A stretch of DNA of 64,000 nucleotides, from positions 465,086 to 529,085 of the forward strand of contig NZ_SDLR01000005.1 in the NCBI RefSeq assembly GCF_004522215.1, given 5' to 3'. Positions 49,904-57,927 of the stretch are shown here, one piece after another (the first letter of the stretch is position 1; every line of letters starts with the position of its first letter). The stretch comes from Ammoniphilus sp. YIM 78166. GTDB lineage: Bacteria; Bacillota; Bacilli; Aneurinibacillales; RAOX-1. Made by a program: the position numbers and the translations under genes. The notes under the pieces are model-generated. The model saw only the letters and a list, made by a program, of their open reading frames with translations, had not been told where the DNA came from and ran no database searches.

Positions 49904-51865
49904 ATGATGCAATATATCAAGCCATATATTTGGATACCTCTTGCATATTCTATAATCGCTTGGGCCTGGATCACTTGGCTATCTAACCTAGGGACGTTCA
50001 TCGTCTTTTCTGGCTTAAGCCTGTTCCTTCTCACTTACTCATATTTAAGAAAGGTAGAATTAGAGAAACTGAAATGGCAAAAAAAAGCGGAGGAACTACA
50101 AACGATTCTTGATACGTTCCCCGATTTGCTCGTAATTAAGGATGCTGATAACCAGTGGATCAGTGGAAGCAAGGTTGCACTCGATCTGTTTCAGATATCG
50201 CAAACCACTCCATTTAAGGTTCCGCTTACCCCTAGTTGTCTGGCGGCAGAAGCTAAGGCCATAGCATCCCGAAGCCTTGAACGAACCGAAATCAGCTTTC
50301 CATCGGGAAATGGGAAAGAGATTTGTTATGATATCATTAAAGCCCCCTTATGGAACAAGGATGGTTCCCTACAATCGATGCTTACAATTGGTCGAGATAT
50401 TACCCAAAGCAAGAAGATGGAGCAGCTTCTGCATAAAAGTCAAGAATGGTACTGTTCCATTTTCAATAACAGTCCCTATGCGATAGCAGTGACGGATATT
50501 GAAGGCCGCGTGTTAGATGTTAATCCTGCGTTTACCCAAATCTATGGCTTTAACCTTGAGGAAGCAAGAGACAAAGTCTTGCCCATGGTTCCTCCTACGA
50601 TGCACCCTGATGTAAAGCAATGGAACCTGCGTTTGGTGGCGGGAGAATCTTTTCGCAACGTTGATACCATTGGCCTGACAAAGGATGGCCGAGAGATTCA
50701 TGTGACCTTTTCCGCTTCTACGATATCGAATGAAGACGGTGAAATTCGAATTTTTAGCATGGCCCAAGACATCACGAAGCAAAAAGAAGAAGAGAAACAG
50801 TACTCTTATACCAAAGACCTGTTTGAATCCTTTTTTCGCTATACGGCGGATATCGTGATCTTAACAGACCAGCATGGAATGATCACTCAGGCCAATCCGT
50901 CTTTCGAAAGGATATTAGGCTGTAAAGCAGAGAGTGTCATCGGTAGAAATATACTAGATTCTGAGCAGGCACAGGATTTTACAAACTTCGTCTATAGAGT
51001 CAATAAGGGAGAATCTGTAGGGAATATCGAGCGGACTCTAGAAACTTCGGATGGAAGAATAATAGATGCTAGTATTACCTTTTCAGTCATACGCAATCAA
51101 GCAAGTGAGATCATAGGGTATTCGGCCGTCATTCGGGATATCAGCGAAACCAAATGGGCTATGAATCAATTGAAAAAAACAAAAAAGCTATCTCTTGCAG
51201 GCAATTTAGCCGCTGGTATCGCCCATGAAATTCGGAATCCGCTGACCTCTATTCGCGGATTTCTACAATTTATTCAAGCCGACTGCCCAGAGCACACCCA
51301 CCCCTCATTTATCATCATGTTAAATGAACTCGACCGAATCAATGAAATTGTAAGCGAATTTCTTTTTTTGGCCAGACCGCCTCAGGAGAAAAAAGAAGAG
51401 ATTCTTAATATTGCAGAAGTGAGCCAACAAGTGATTCAATTTCTTCAACCCCAATTCCTCCTTAAAAACGTGGATGTGGATTGGGTCGGTGACTCCTCCT
51501 CTGCTTTTGTGAAGGGAGACGCAAATCAATTAAAGCAAGTCTTTATTAATATCCTCCGTAACGCGAGTGATTCCATGGAAGAGCATGGCGGAAAAATATC
51601 CGTGACTTTAACTCAACAAGAACAATACATCTCGATAGCCATTCAAGATAAAGGCTGTGGAATTTCCGAGGAACGTCTTCAGAAAATAGGAGAACCTTTC
51701 TACACCACTAAGGAAAAAGGAACGGGTCTAGGCATGATGATGACGTTTAAGATCATGGAAGGACATAATGGGTTAATCCAGATTGAAAGCAAAGAAGGAG
51801 AAGGCACACTAGTAGAATTAAAGCTGCCTGCCCTCATGACCCAAACAGAAAGAAAAGCCCGTTAA
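49904..51865 (+). CDS. Multi-PAS sensor histidine kinase (orphan)
   Basis: A 653-residue kinase with two N-terminal spans (about 8-46), three PAS domains (about 62-170, 180-293, 303-417) and a HisKA-HATPase core: phospho-His H441 in AGIAHEIRNPLTSI, NILRNASDSM, DKGCGI, KGTGLGMMM. There is no neighbouring response regulator, as with phosphorelay kinases KinA-KinE. The start ATG at 49904 follows AGGGGA. Terminates bidirectionally with the SASP gene. Confidence 0.92.
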   Translation: MMQYIKPYIWIPLAYSIIAWAWITWLSNLGTFIVFSGLSLFLLTYSYLRKVELEKLKWQKKAEELQTILDTFPDLLVIKDADNQWISGSKVALDLFQISQTTPFKVPLTPSCLAAEAKAIASRSLERTEISFPSGNGKEICYDIIKAPLWNKDGSLQSMLTIGRDITQSKKMEQLLHKSQEWYCSIFNNSPYAIAVTDIEGRVLDVNPAFTQIYGFNLEEARDKVLPMVPPTMHPDVKQWNLRLVAGESFRNVDTIGLTKDGREIHVTFSASTISNEDGEIRIFSMAQDITKQKEEEKQYSYTKDLFESFFRYTADIVILTDQHGMITQANPSFERILGCKAESVIGRNILDSEQAQDFTNFVYRVNKGESVGNIERTLETSDGRIIDASITFSVIRNQASEIIGYSAVIRDISETKWAMNQLKKTKKLSLAGNLAAGIAHEIRNPLTSIRGFLQFIQADCPEHTHPSFIIMLNELDRINEIVSEFLFLARPPQEKKEEILNIAEVSQQVIQFLQPQFLLKNVDVDWVGDSSSAFVKGDANQLKQVFINILRNASDSMEEHGGKISVTLTQQEQYISIAIQDKGCGISEERLQKIGEPFYTTKEKGTGLGMMMTFKIMEGHNGLIQIESKEGEGTLVELKLPALMTQTERKAR

Positions 51866-51876
51866 TACGGGCTTTT
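51853..51876. terminator. Bidirectional terminator
   Basis: AAAAGCCCGT (51853-51862) pairs with ACGGGCTTTT (51867-51876), around TAAT; overlaps the kinase stop and the SASP stop. Confidence 0.85.
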
Positions 51877-52087
51877 ATTGTACTCGATTCATACCAGCTA
51901 GTTGCTGTTCAGCAAATTGCACTAAGCGCTTTGTCATTTCACCACCCACGGAGCCGTTCGCACGAGAAGTCTGATCCGCACCAAGCTGAATTCCAAATTC
52001 TTGTGCAATTTCAAACTTCATTTGATCTAAGGCGCTTGCTGCCGCTGGCACCAGCTTTTGATTAGAATTTCTGTTTTGCTGTTGCAT
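51875..52087 (-). CDS. Alpha/beta-type small acid-soluble spore protein
   Basis: A 70-residue SASP that saturates spore DNA and protects it. The germination-protease cut site is in KFEIAQEFG (E26-I27), and the DNA-binding second half contains GADQTSRANGSVGGEMTKRLV. ATG at 52087 has GGAGG at eight bases; codons further up are unsupported. Expression from sigma-G in the forespore is expected; only a CATAATT-like -10 element is visible upstream. Confidence 0.95.
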   Translation of the reverse strand: MQQQNRNSNQKLVPAAASALDQMKFEIAQEFGIQLGADQTSRANGSVGGEMTKRLVQFAEQQLAGMNRVQ

Positions 52088-52186
52088 GGGTATTGCCTCC
52101 TTTAGAGAAATTAGTATTAACCTTCCACTAAAGGAAATAATTATGCATATCAGCAAGAGCCCCTTGAGGTCGTGACGAACTTTTTG

Positions 52187-53137
52187 TTATGGTAACACTT
52201 TAAACAGCTGATGCTGACGACTACCGTCCTTTGGACTGGACTCAAATAAGATGAGCATCAGAGTGGAGTTAGGGTTCACTTTCTTCACGTCCAGGCTGAA
52301 AAGGAAAAAACCCCATCCCGGTGCGCCTTGGCTAGCGTTCGCAAAGCCTTCTGCCAGCTCGTAATGACCATCCTCCACTACATAGCCTAACACCGCTTCA
52401 AATACTCTAGCCTTCCCCATTACCCAATACTGACCTTCATATTGCAGGACATGAACATGGGAAAAACGATCGTTTTTCTCCTTCTCACTCAGACTCTCAG
52501 GTAGGATCCGTTGAATCAATTCAGTCATGATCTGTCTATTGTGGGAGTCTTTATAAGATTTAAAGAAAATAATAGCTCCTTCTCGCCAGGTTGGCATCTG
52601 CTTCATTACATCCGACGAAAGCTGAATAACCTTGGTACCCTCACTGGTTTCTACTTCGATGGAATGAGGATCAATTTGACCTATCACTTGTCCTGCCATC
52701 GTTGCTTCCCATTGGCGGATAACCATTTCAATCGTTTTCTTTTCGGTTTTAACTACTACCTTATTTTCTGTACCGATCCAATCTACCTTGGCCCCAAAGG
52801 TTTCACTAATAAACCGTAGAGGCACGAATGTTCGATCATTTCGAATGATCGCTTTAGAGTCCAACATCTCTTGCTTCTCGTTCACCCATGCTTGGTGGTC
52901 GCCAATCTTGAGGCGAATTGATTTCCCTGAGGCCTCAAGTGTGACAATTCGAGTTTGCGCATCCCATTTCACCTCGGCACCTAGCGCTTCACTAATAAAT
53001 CGCACTGGTACCATTGTACGTTTACTCTGAATGTCGATAAACGGCTGAACATCCCAATCCTGGCTTTGCGCCTGGACATTCGAAATGGGGATAAACAATA
53101 CACACAGTAAAACTACCATCCATCTTACTAGTCCCAT
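52187..53137 (-). CDS. Secreted protein with two copper-amine-oxidase-like repeats and Gmad2 domain
   Basis: A 316-residue exported protein: signal peptide (1-23, cut near VQAQS), a CuAO-N1-like module with two repeats (VPVRFISEALGAEVKWDAQTR and VPLRFISETFGAKVDWIG, shown in part), a DUF-like middle, and a C-terminal Gmad2-type domain with ARVFEAVLGYVV and AEGFANASQGAPGWG. In Paenibacillus-like bacteria such proteins bind or stabilise the cell wall; an enzyme activity is not implied. Start ATG at 53137 has AGGAAGGCGG upstream. Monocistronic. Confidence 0.87.
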   Translation of the reverse strand: MGLVRWMVVLLCVLFIPISNVQAQSQDWDVQPFIDIQSKRTMVPVRFISEALGAEVKWDAQTRIVTLEASGKSIRLKIGDHQAWVNEKQEMLDSKAIIRNDRTFVPLRFISETFGAKVDWIGTENKVVVKTEKKTIEMVIRQWEATMAGQVIGQIDPHSIEVETSEGTKVIQLSSDVMKQMPTWREGAIIFFKSYKDSHNRQIMTELIQRILPESLSEKEKNDRFSHVHVLQYEGQYWVMGKARVFEAVLGYVVEDGHYELAEGFANASQGAPGWGFFLFSLDVKKVNPNSTLMLILFESSPKDGSRQHQLFKVLP

Positions 53138-53349
53138 TGTTGCACCGCCTTCCTAGGGTGAGCTTTACCTTTATACTTATTCTGATATCGGGTTGGACAT
53201 GCTATTTTTTATTCAAAATATGAACATAATTCTAAGATCATTTTAGTAGGTTATACAATAATAATAATTTACCCAAATTCTGAGGGATGTAGAGCAAAAT
53301 TTTGAAGAAAATGGTAAAATAGAAACATACCATGAAAGGGGGAAGTCCA

Positions 53350-53499
53350 ATGCCACTCGATGTTAACTCTTCAAACAAATGCACCTACTGTAATGCCACA
53401 TTTAAACCAGATGAATACTACGAAACCCATGGTGAGAATCCCTCTCTTTTATTCCATAATGCTTGTTATGATTGGTGGCGGGAGGAAAATTCAGAGTAA
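53350..53499 (+). CDS. Small zinc-binding-like protein (49 aa)
   Basis: A 49-residue protein with a CTYC pair near the N-terminus and a later HNAC, a CxxC...HxxC arrangement that fits one zinc. It ends DWWREENSE. No family certain. ATG at 53350 follows AAAGGGGG. A 14-bp perfect hairpin lies 22 bp after the stop. Probably an independent transcription unit. Confidence 0.7.
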   Translation: MPLDVNSSNKCTYCNATFKPDEYYETHGENPSLLFHNACYDWWREENSE

Positions 53500-53521
53500 A
53501 TGCCTTATGAATTCACCCAAA

Positions 53522-53553
53522 AAATTGACGATCCTGTAAAGGATCGTCAATTT
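53522..53553 (+). terminator. Terminator of the 49-aa gene
   Basis: AAATTGACGATCCT (53522-53535) pairs with AGGATCGTCAATTT (53540-53553) with a GTAA loop. Confidence 0.8.
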
Positions 53554-53581
53554 AACTCTCACATAAACCGTTTCCAAGAAG

Positions 53582-53609
53582 TTATCCACATTATACCACG
53601 GTATCCACA
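53582..53609 (+). promoter_or_regulatory. Pair of DnaA-box-like sequences
   Basis: TTATCCACA (53582-53590) is an exact DnaA box and GTATCCACA (53601-53609) has one mismatch, same orientation, 19 bp apart, 25-45 bp upstream of a promoter. Confidence 0.4.
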
Positions 53610-53625
53610 ATTTAATAAGTGCTAG

Positions 53626-53654
53626 ATGACAGTATATTAAACTTAGTATATAAT
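53626..53654 (+). promoter_or_regulatory. Promoter of the candidate small RNA
   Basis: ATGACA (53626-53631), 17 bp, TATAAT (53649-53654); transcription should begin about 53661. Confidence 0.65.
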
Positions 53655-53660
53655 GGTGTG

Positions 53661-53743
53661 ACCAGTACATAAGTACTAGGTTGAGAGCGTTTACCTTCCA
53701 GTCTTGGTTTATCTTCCAAGCTTAACTGGAAGGTATTTTTTTT
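53661..53743 (+). ncRNA. Candidate small RNA or attenuator, about 83 nt
   Basis: A promoter is followed within 40 bases by a strong terminator: ACCTTCCAGT (53693-53702) pairs with ACTGGAAGGT (53725-53734), with CTTGG/CCAAG extending the stem, then a run of eight T. A second hairpin AGTAC-ATAA-GTACT lies at 53664-53677. No reading frame fits between. The lipoprotein start is 58 bases beyond the terminator, so this is either a free small RNA or a transcription attenuator for that gene. It matches no riboswitch class I can name. Confidence 0.5.
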
Positions 53744-53800
53744 AGGCGCAACATCTCCCTCCTTTTGTTCGTTTATATGTATATAAGGGAGGTTGTAAAA

Positions 53801-54502
53801 GTGAAAAAGTTAATTACGTGTCTCGTTCTGATGGCGAGTTTAGTCCTATCAGCATGTCAGGTAAACCAACCTGCTTCGCCCCCTGTCAATCCAGTTGAAG
53901 TTCCCGCTGAAAATTCAGTTGGAATGCCAATCGATGAGCCGGTAAAAGAGCCGGTCAAAGAGCCAAACCAGGAACCAATCCAACTCCCAGATGAAGATCA
54001 ACAGGCTGCTAGCCCTGAGGAGTTTGCAAATTTAGTTGTTCATGCGTTGAAAAATCAGGATATGAACCAGTTTTCTCAATCTGTTCATCCATCCAAGGGT
54101 GTCCGCTTTACCCCTTATAGTTATGTTCAGAGCACCGACTTAACGTTCAGCTCACAGCAGATCGCCGTCATCATGAGCGACTCTACGCTGTATCACTGGG
54201 GGGAGTACGATGGTAGTGGAGACCCCCTGGATTTAACCTTTGCCGATTACTTTGCCAGATTCATCTATGACCAAGACTATGCTCAACCCGAGCAGATATC
54301 TACGAACCAGCGCCTCGGCCAGGGCAATTCCATCGACAATAGTGCTCAGTTCTACCCTAATGCCACGATCATTGAATATCACTTTTCTGGCTTTGATCCC
54401 CAGTATGAGGGCATGGACTGGAGAAGCCTGAGAATTGTACTTGAACAATACAACGGACAATGGTTTGTAGTCGGCATCATACACGACGAGTGGACCACCT
54501 AG
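53801..54502 (+). CDS. Predicted lipoprotein with proline-rich linker
   Basis: A 233-residue exported lipoprotein: signal peptide (KKLITCLVLMASLVLSAC, Cys18 lipidation site), a Pro/Glu repeat linker (EPVKEPVKEPNQEP), and a C-terminal globular domain ending YNGQWFVVGIIHDEW. Family not recognised, although the ending resembles other Bacillus envelope lipoproteins. The GTG at 53801 with AGGGAGG eight bases upstream is preferred over codons from 53765. Its leader contains the candidate RNA element, suggesting attenuation-type control. Confidence 0.78.
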   Translation: MKKLITCLVLMASLVLSACQVNQPASPPVNPVEVPAENSVGMPIDEPVKEPVKEPNQEPIQLPDEDQQAASPEEFANLVVHALKNQDMNQFSQSVHPSKGVRFTPYSYVQSTDLTFSSQQIAVIMSDSTLYHWGEYDGSGDPLDLTFADYFARFIYDQDYAQPEQISTNQRLGQGNSIDNSAQFYPNATIIEYHFSGFDPQYEGMDWRSLRIVLEQYNGQWFVVGIIHDEWTT

Positions 54503-54537
54503 AGTGCCTGTCACTCCCCGAAATTGCTCGAAACATG

Positions 54538-54573
54538 TCGAAGAGCCTTCTCTCCCTTGAGAAGGCTCTTCGA
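54538..54573. terminator. Terminator between convergent genes
   Basis: TCGAAGAGCCTTCTC (54538-54552) pairs with GAGAAGGCTCTTCGA (54559-54573); fifteen perfect base pairs. Convergent lipoprotein and oxidase genes both end here. Confidence 0.85.
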
Positions 54574-55716
54574 TTACTTAAATCGGTTCAACTTAAACCG
54601 ATGAAGATTGATATCTGATTTCCCATTTATCAGAAGCTGACCTAGTACTTCACCCAGCGAACTGACAAATTTAAATCCATGCCCAGAAAAACCGGCTGCA
54701 ATCAACACATGAGGAAAGGAAGGATGATGATCAATAATAAAATCCTCATCTGGCGTTACGGTATAGAGACATGTTGACCCACGCAGCAGCTGACCAGATG
54801 CTTGTGGCATGTAGCAATCCAGGGCGTCACGTAGCTCGTGCTCATCTTGCGCATAACTTCCAAACGGCGCAATCTCTTCGCCCCACTTCACTTCTTGTCC
54901 ACCATCATGGCGCCCAATTTTTAGTCCTCCTCCCTCAAAATCAGGAAAGCCATAGTAGTCGATACTCCCTTTCGTTATGACAAAGCCAGGAAAAGCCGGT
55001 GAGCGGAATTGATCACCTCTGGTTTCGAACCATCCTACCGTTTTTCGTACTACCCTCAACGGGAGTTGCCACTCTGGAAATAAGGTTGCATTGCCTGCCC
55101 CGGAACAAACTAATAATTTGCCTGCCGTAAATTTCCCATTCTTGGTTTGGACTGTGACCCCATCCTGATGATAGATTATTTTTTCTGCCACTGTATTCGT
55201 ATATAGTATGGCCCCTGCTTCCACTGCTAGCTGTCGATAAGCTCGGATGGCCTTCTCCGGAGATAAGATCCCCGCCTTCGTTTCTAGCAACCCTTCCGCT
55301 CCATCTGGCAGCACCAATCCAGTCCACCGGCGAATAAGCTCCTCTCTTGAAAAGCGTTCTACCGGAAGGGAATAAATTCTTGCCGCTTCCAGTTTATCTT
55401 CCAGTGAATCCGGCCCATCAATTCCAATACTCAGAACACCCGTTTGTTCGAAAATGGACATCCCACTCTCCTCTTCAAGCTCCTTCCACAGCTCTAACGC
55501 TCGCAAGGCGAGCGGAACATAAGGATCATGCTCGGAGTAAGCGTAACGGAATAAACGGGTATCCCCATGATGACTCCCATGAATATGAGGCGGATCATAA
55601 GCGTCCAATAGGATCGTCCGAATCCCTTTTCTCGCTAAATAATTCCCTGCCGCCATCCCCATGGAGCCCGCCCCGAGAATAAGTACGTCACAATGCGTTG
55701 TATTCATGATGTTCAT
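54574..55716 (-). CDS. Monomeric sarcosine oxidase / N-methyltryptophan oxidase family
   Basis: A 380-residue flavoenzyme with FAD-binding GAGSMG (15-20) and a Cys at 316 matching the covalent 8-alpha-cysteinyl-FAD site of monomeric sarcosine oxidase (Cys315). HGSHHGDTRLFR and GFSGHGFKF are family segments. It would oxidise an N-methylated or secondary amino acid, giving formaldehyde or imine plus H2O2. Start ATG 55716 has GGGAGA upstream. It follows bshB2 by 14 bp, so probably cotranscribed with yojF-bshB2, an odd partner. Confidence 0.86.
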   Translation of the reverse strand: MNIMNTTHCDVLILGAGSMGMAAGNYLARKGIRTILLDAYDPPHIHGSHHGDTRLFRYAYSEHDPYVPLALRALELWKELEEESGMSIFEQTGVLSIGIDGPDSLEDKLEAARIYSLPVERFSREELIRRWTGLVLPDGAEGLLETKAGILSPEKAIRAYRQLAVEAGAILYTNTVAEKIIYHQDGVTVQTKNGKFTAGKLLVCSGAGNATLFPEWQLPLRVVRKTVGWFETRGDQFRSPAFPGFVITKGSIDYYGFPDFEGGGLKIGRHDGGQEVKWGEEIAPFGSYAQDEHELRDALDCYMPQASGQLLRGSTCLYTVTPDEDFIIDHHPSFPHVLIAAGFSGHGFKFVSSLGEVLGQLLINGKSDINLHRFKLNRFK

Positions 55717-55730
55717 GTTCAGTCTCCCAT

Positions 55731-56369
55731 CTACTCCAAAATCCAAAATCTTTCGATCCGATAATCTGGCACACCTTCCATATGCCCTGCATCGATGCTC
55801 TTGATATACTTCATAAACTGAGAGGGATAAGCCTTAATAGAGGCCGTTTTCCGATCAAGATACGGCGTAACATCGTTGGCGACATCAGCGGCCCCTACAT
55901 GTTCGATAAATTTCTTGAAAATGGCAGAACCATAGACCGTAGGGCGCAACTCCTCAGGCAGACGCCTCACCGCCTTCACCACCAGTTCTCCCGTAGCATC
56001 GTGGTCCGGATGACGGCTGTGACCCGGATAAAACGTAATCACAAGGGTCGGCTGCACCTCTTCCATAAGCCTTAGAAGACGCTGAAGAATCCGCTCAGGC
56101 TCTTCAAATTCAATCGTCTTATCCAGATACCCCCAAAGCCGAATATCGGTAATCCCAAGAATACTACAGGATTTCTTAAACTCCTTCAACCGGAGCTCGG
56201 GCAGAGTCTGCCGATTCGCTCCCCCTAAGCCTCTTCCCAACTCTCCCATAGTCAAGCAGACATAAGTGACCGGGACCCCTCTACTCACAAAATCCATCAC
56301 CGTACCTGAACAGAAAAAAGCCTCATCATCAGGATGAGGGAATACCAGTATAACGTGTTCCTTCTTCAT
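55731..56369 (-). CDS. bshB2: Bacillithiol biosynthesis deacetylase BshB2
   Basis: A 212-residue LmbE/GlcNAc-PI de-N-acetylase family zinc enzyme. The metal motif HPDDE (H12, D15) and the downstream HSRHPDHDAT region are intact, and GYLDKTIEF belongs to the same group. BshB2 removes acetate from GlcNAc-malate in bacillithiol synthesis. ATG at 56369 follows AGGGAGG. The preceding gene is a YojF homologue, the same order as yojF-yojG in B. subtilis. Confidence 0.92.
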   Translation of the reverse strand: MKKEHVILVFPHPDDEAFFCSGTVMDFVSRGVPVTYVCLTMGELGRGLGGANRQTLPELRLKEFKKSCSILGITDIRLWGYLDKTIEFEEPERILQRLLRLMEEVQPTLVITFYPGHSRHPDHDATGELVVKAVRRLPEELRPTVYGSAIFKKFIEHVGAADVANDVTPYLDRKTASIKAYPSQFMKYIKSIDAGHMEGVPDYRIERFWILE

Positions 56370-56385
56370 AGAGCCCTCCCTTTAG

Positions 56386-56712
56386 CTACAGTGGCTGATG
56401 GCTTAGATGAAGAGCGACCTGCAGCTTTCCATCTTCATCATGACCTTCTAACAGCAACCGTCCATGCTCATCGAGATCATAAACATTTAACCCCTCGGCA
56501 TAAATCCAGCCCAAAGTTATTTTTAACCCGACCCGATATGGATCTGACCCACGAATTTGAGCGCGTTCGATCTGTACTTGTGCATTGCGGATGAATGCAC
56601 CTGTTGGTCGATTCACATAGGCCCCTTGCGTCGTCTCTAAGTGAATATAGCAAGCCGTCCCGACAAACCCATCCAAGGCGAGTTGAACCTTTTCTAACTC
56701 TATCGATTTCAT
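56386..56712 (-). CDS. yojF: YojF family protein (DUF1806)
   Basis: A 108-residue protein of the YojF/DUF1806 family, which is conserved next to bshB2 in bacilli but whose role is not known. Visible: MKSIELEKVQLALDGFVGTACYIHLE and GLKITLGWIYAEGLNVYDLDEHGR (quoted in part). The ATG at 56712 is favoured over GTG 56724, although both lie near AAAGGTG. The gene is 16 bp before bshB2. Conserved neighbourhood suggests a role in bacillithiol metabolism or protein partnership. Confidence 0.85.
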   Translation of the reverse strand: MKSIELEKVQLALDGFVGTACYIHLETTQGAYVNRPTGAFIRNAQVQIERAQIRGSDPYRVGLKITLGWIYAEGLNVYDLDEHGRLLLEGHDEDGKLQVALHLSHQPL

Positions 56713-56819
56713 TCCATCGAGCACCTTTCCAGAAGTTCCTTACCATTATTTTCGCCGAATTCCCTCCAAAAATCAAAACAGAAATGTGCTTTCTCCCTTT
56801 AAACCCTATAGATAATGTG

Positions 56820-56834
56820 ATAAAGTAACTTTAT
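56820..56834. promoter_or_regulatory. 15-bp palindrome upstream of tpx
   Basis: ATAAAGTAACTTTAT is a perfect 7-1-7 inverted repeat 40 bp before the tpx start. The layout is like Fur/PerR boxes, though the sequence differs from both consensuses. Confidence 0.4.
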
Positions 56835-56873
56835 GGCATCAATAATAATTCCTAATCTGGAGGTCTTATCCAC

Positions 56874-57380
56874 ATGGCACAAGTTACGTTTAAAGGAAAC
56901 CTAATTACCCTTCTAGGAAATGAAGTCAAGGTAGGAGATCAAGCCCCAAATTTCACGGTTTTGGCTAACGATCTGTCTCCTGTTACGCTTGAGAATTCAA
57001 AAGGAACCGTTCGCATCATCAGTGTGGTACCTTCCATCGACACCGGCGTTTGCGACCAGCAAACTCGTCGATTCAATGAAGAAGCGGCTAACCTAGAGAA
57101 TGCTACCATTCTTACCGTTAGTGTAGATTTACCGTTTGCCCAGAAGCGCTGGTGCGGTGCTGCTGACATTGATAAGGTCCAAACTTTGTCTGACCATCGT
57201 GATCTTTCCTTCGGCGAAGCTTATGGTGTAGCCATCAAGGAATTGCGTTTGCTTGCTCGTGCTGTCTTCGTCATTGACAAAAATGATAAAGTGACTTATG
57301 CGGAATATGTATCTGAAGCAACGAACCATCCTAACTATGAAGCAGCCGTTGAAGCAGCTAAAGCAGCTTTGAACGCTTAA
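56874..57380 (+). CDS. tpx: Thiol peroxidase Tpx
   Basis: A 168-residue atypical 2-Cys peroxiredoxin. Peroxidatic C60 (SIDTGVCDQQT) and resolving C94 (RWCGAAD) are both present, and the fold opening VTFKGNLITLLGN is diagnostic. It reduces hydrogen and organic peroxides with thioredoxin. ATG at 56874 follows CTGGAGG at long spacing. A perfect palindrome lies 40 bp upstream; the gene ends at a tight terminator. Confidence 0.95.
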   Translation: MAQVTFKGNLITLLGNEVKVGDQAPNFTVLANDLSPVTLENSKGTVRIISVVPSIDTGVCDQQTRRFNEEAANLENATILTVSVDLPFAQKRWCGAADIDKVQTLSDHRDLSFGEAYGVAIKELRLLARAVFVIDKNDKVTYAEYVSEATNHPNYEAAVEAAKAALNA

Positions 57381-57390
57381 TACATAGGAG

Positions 57391-57420
57391 AAAGCCTGAC
57401 TCCCTGTCAGGCTTTTTTTC
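57391..57420 (+). terminator. Terminator of tpx
   Basis: AAAGCCTGAC (57391-57400), loop TCCCT, GTCAGGCTTT (57406-57415), then T-run. Confidence 0.85.
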
Positions 57421-57426
57421 TTTAGT

Positions 57427-57849
57427 TTATTTCGTTTCCGTAGTAATATGAAACGTCACGCCGAACTTATCCGTAACAATCCCATAGGCTGGGCTCCAAA
57501 ACGTCTCTTGAAGCGGCATGACGACACTACCTCCATCCTGCAGAGCCCCATAGATTTCCATTGAGTGATCCGCTCCTGCCGTTGTAATGCAGATTGTGAC
57601 ATGATTACCGACCTGCAACGGTTGACCTGGGAAGGTATCCGAAAGCATCAAGTCCGTTTCTCCAACCTTTAGCATCGCATGAGAAACACGAGCCTTGGCC
57701 TCTTCAGGAATCGGGAACTCCGGATTCGCGGGCATTTCCCCAAAGGTTTGAATACCAAAAATGGTAGCCCCCAACGCCTTTTGATAAAAGTCAATCGCTT
57801 CCTTCGCATTACCATCCATGATAAGATAGGGGTTCATTCGCAACGTCAT
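57427..57849 (-). CDS. PhnB-like VOC protein
   Basis: A 140-residue protein of the PhnB/3-demethylubiquinone-methyltransferase-like VOC group: MNPYLIMDGNAKEAIDFYQK, ARVSHAMLKVGETDLMLSD and a C-terminal GIVTDKFGVTFHI. These proteins have no proven enzymatic role. ATG at 57849 follows GGAGCTG. Monocistronic between tpx and the MEDS kinase. Confidence 0.82.
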   Translation of the reverse strand: MTLRMNPYLIMDGNAKEAIDFYQKALGATIFGIQTFGEMPANPEFPIPEEAKARVSHAMLKVGETDLMLSDTFPGQPLQVGNHVTICITTAGADHSMEIYGALQDGGSVVMPLQETFWSPAYGIVTDKFGVTFHITTETK

Positions 57850-57927
57850 ATTAACAGCTCCTAGAGTGGATAATTTGGCAATTCATTCCTATTATACTCC
57901 AGTTAAACCGATCTGCAACCCTACTCT

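Noticed and set aside
53582..53609. Replication origin based on DnaA boxes
   Set aside because: Only two boxes, no AT-rich unwinding element and no dnaA/dnaN neighbours.
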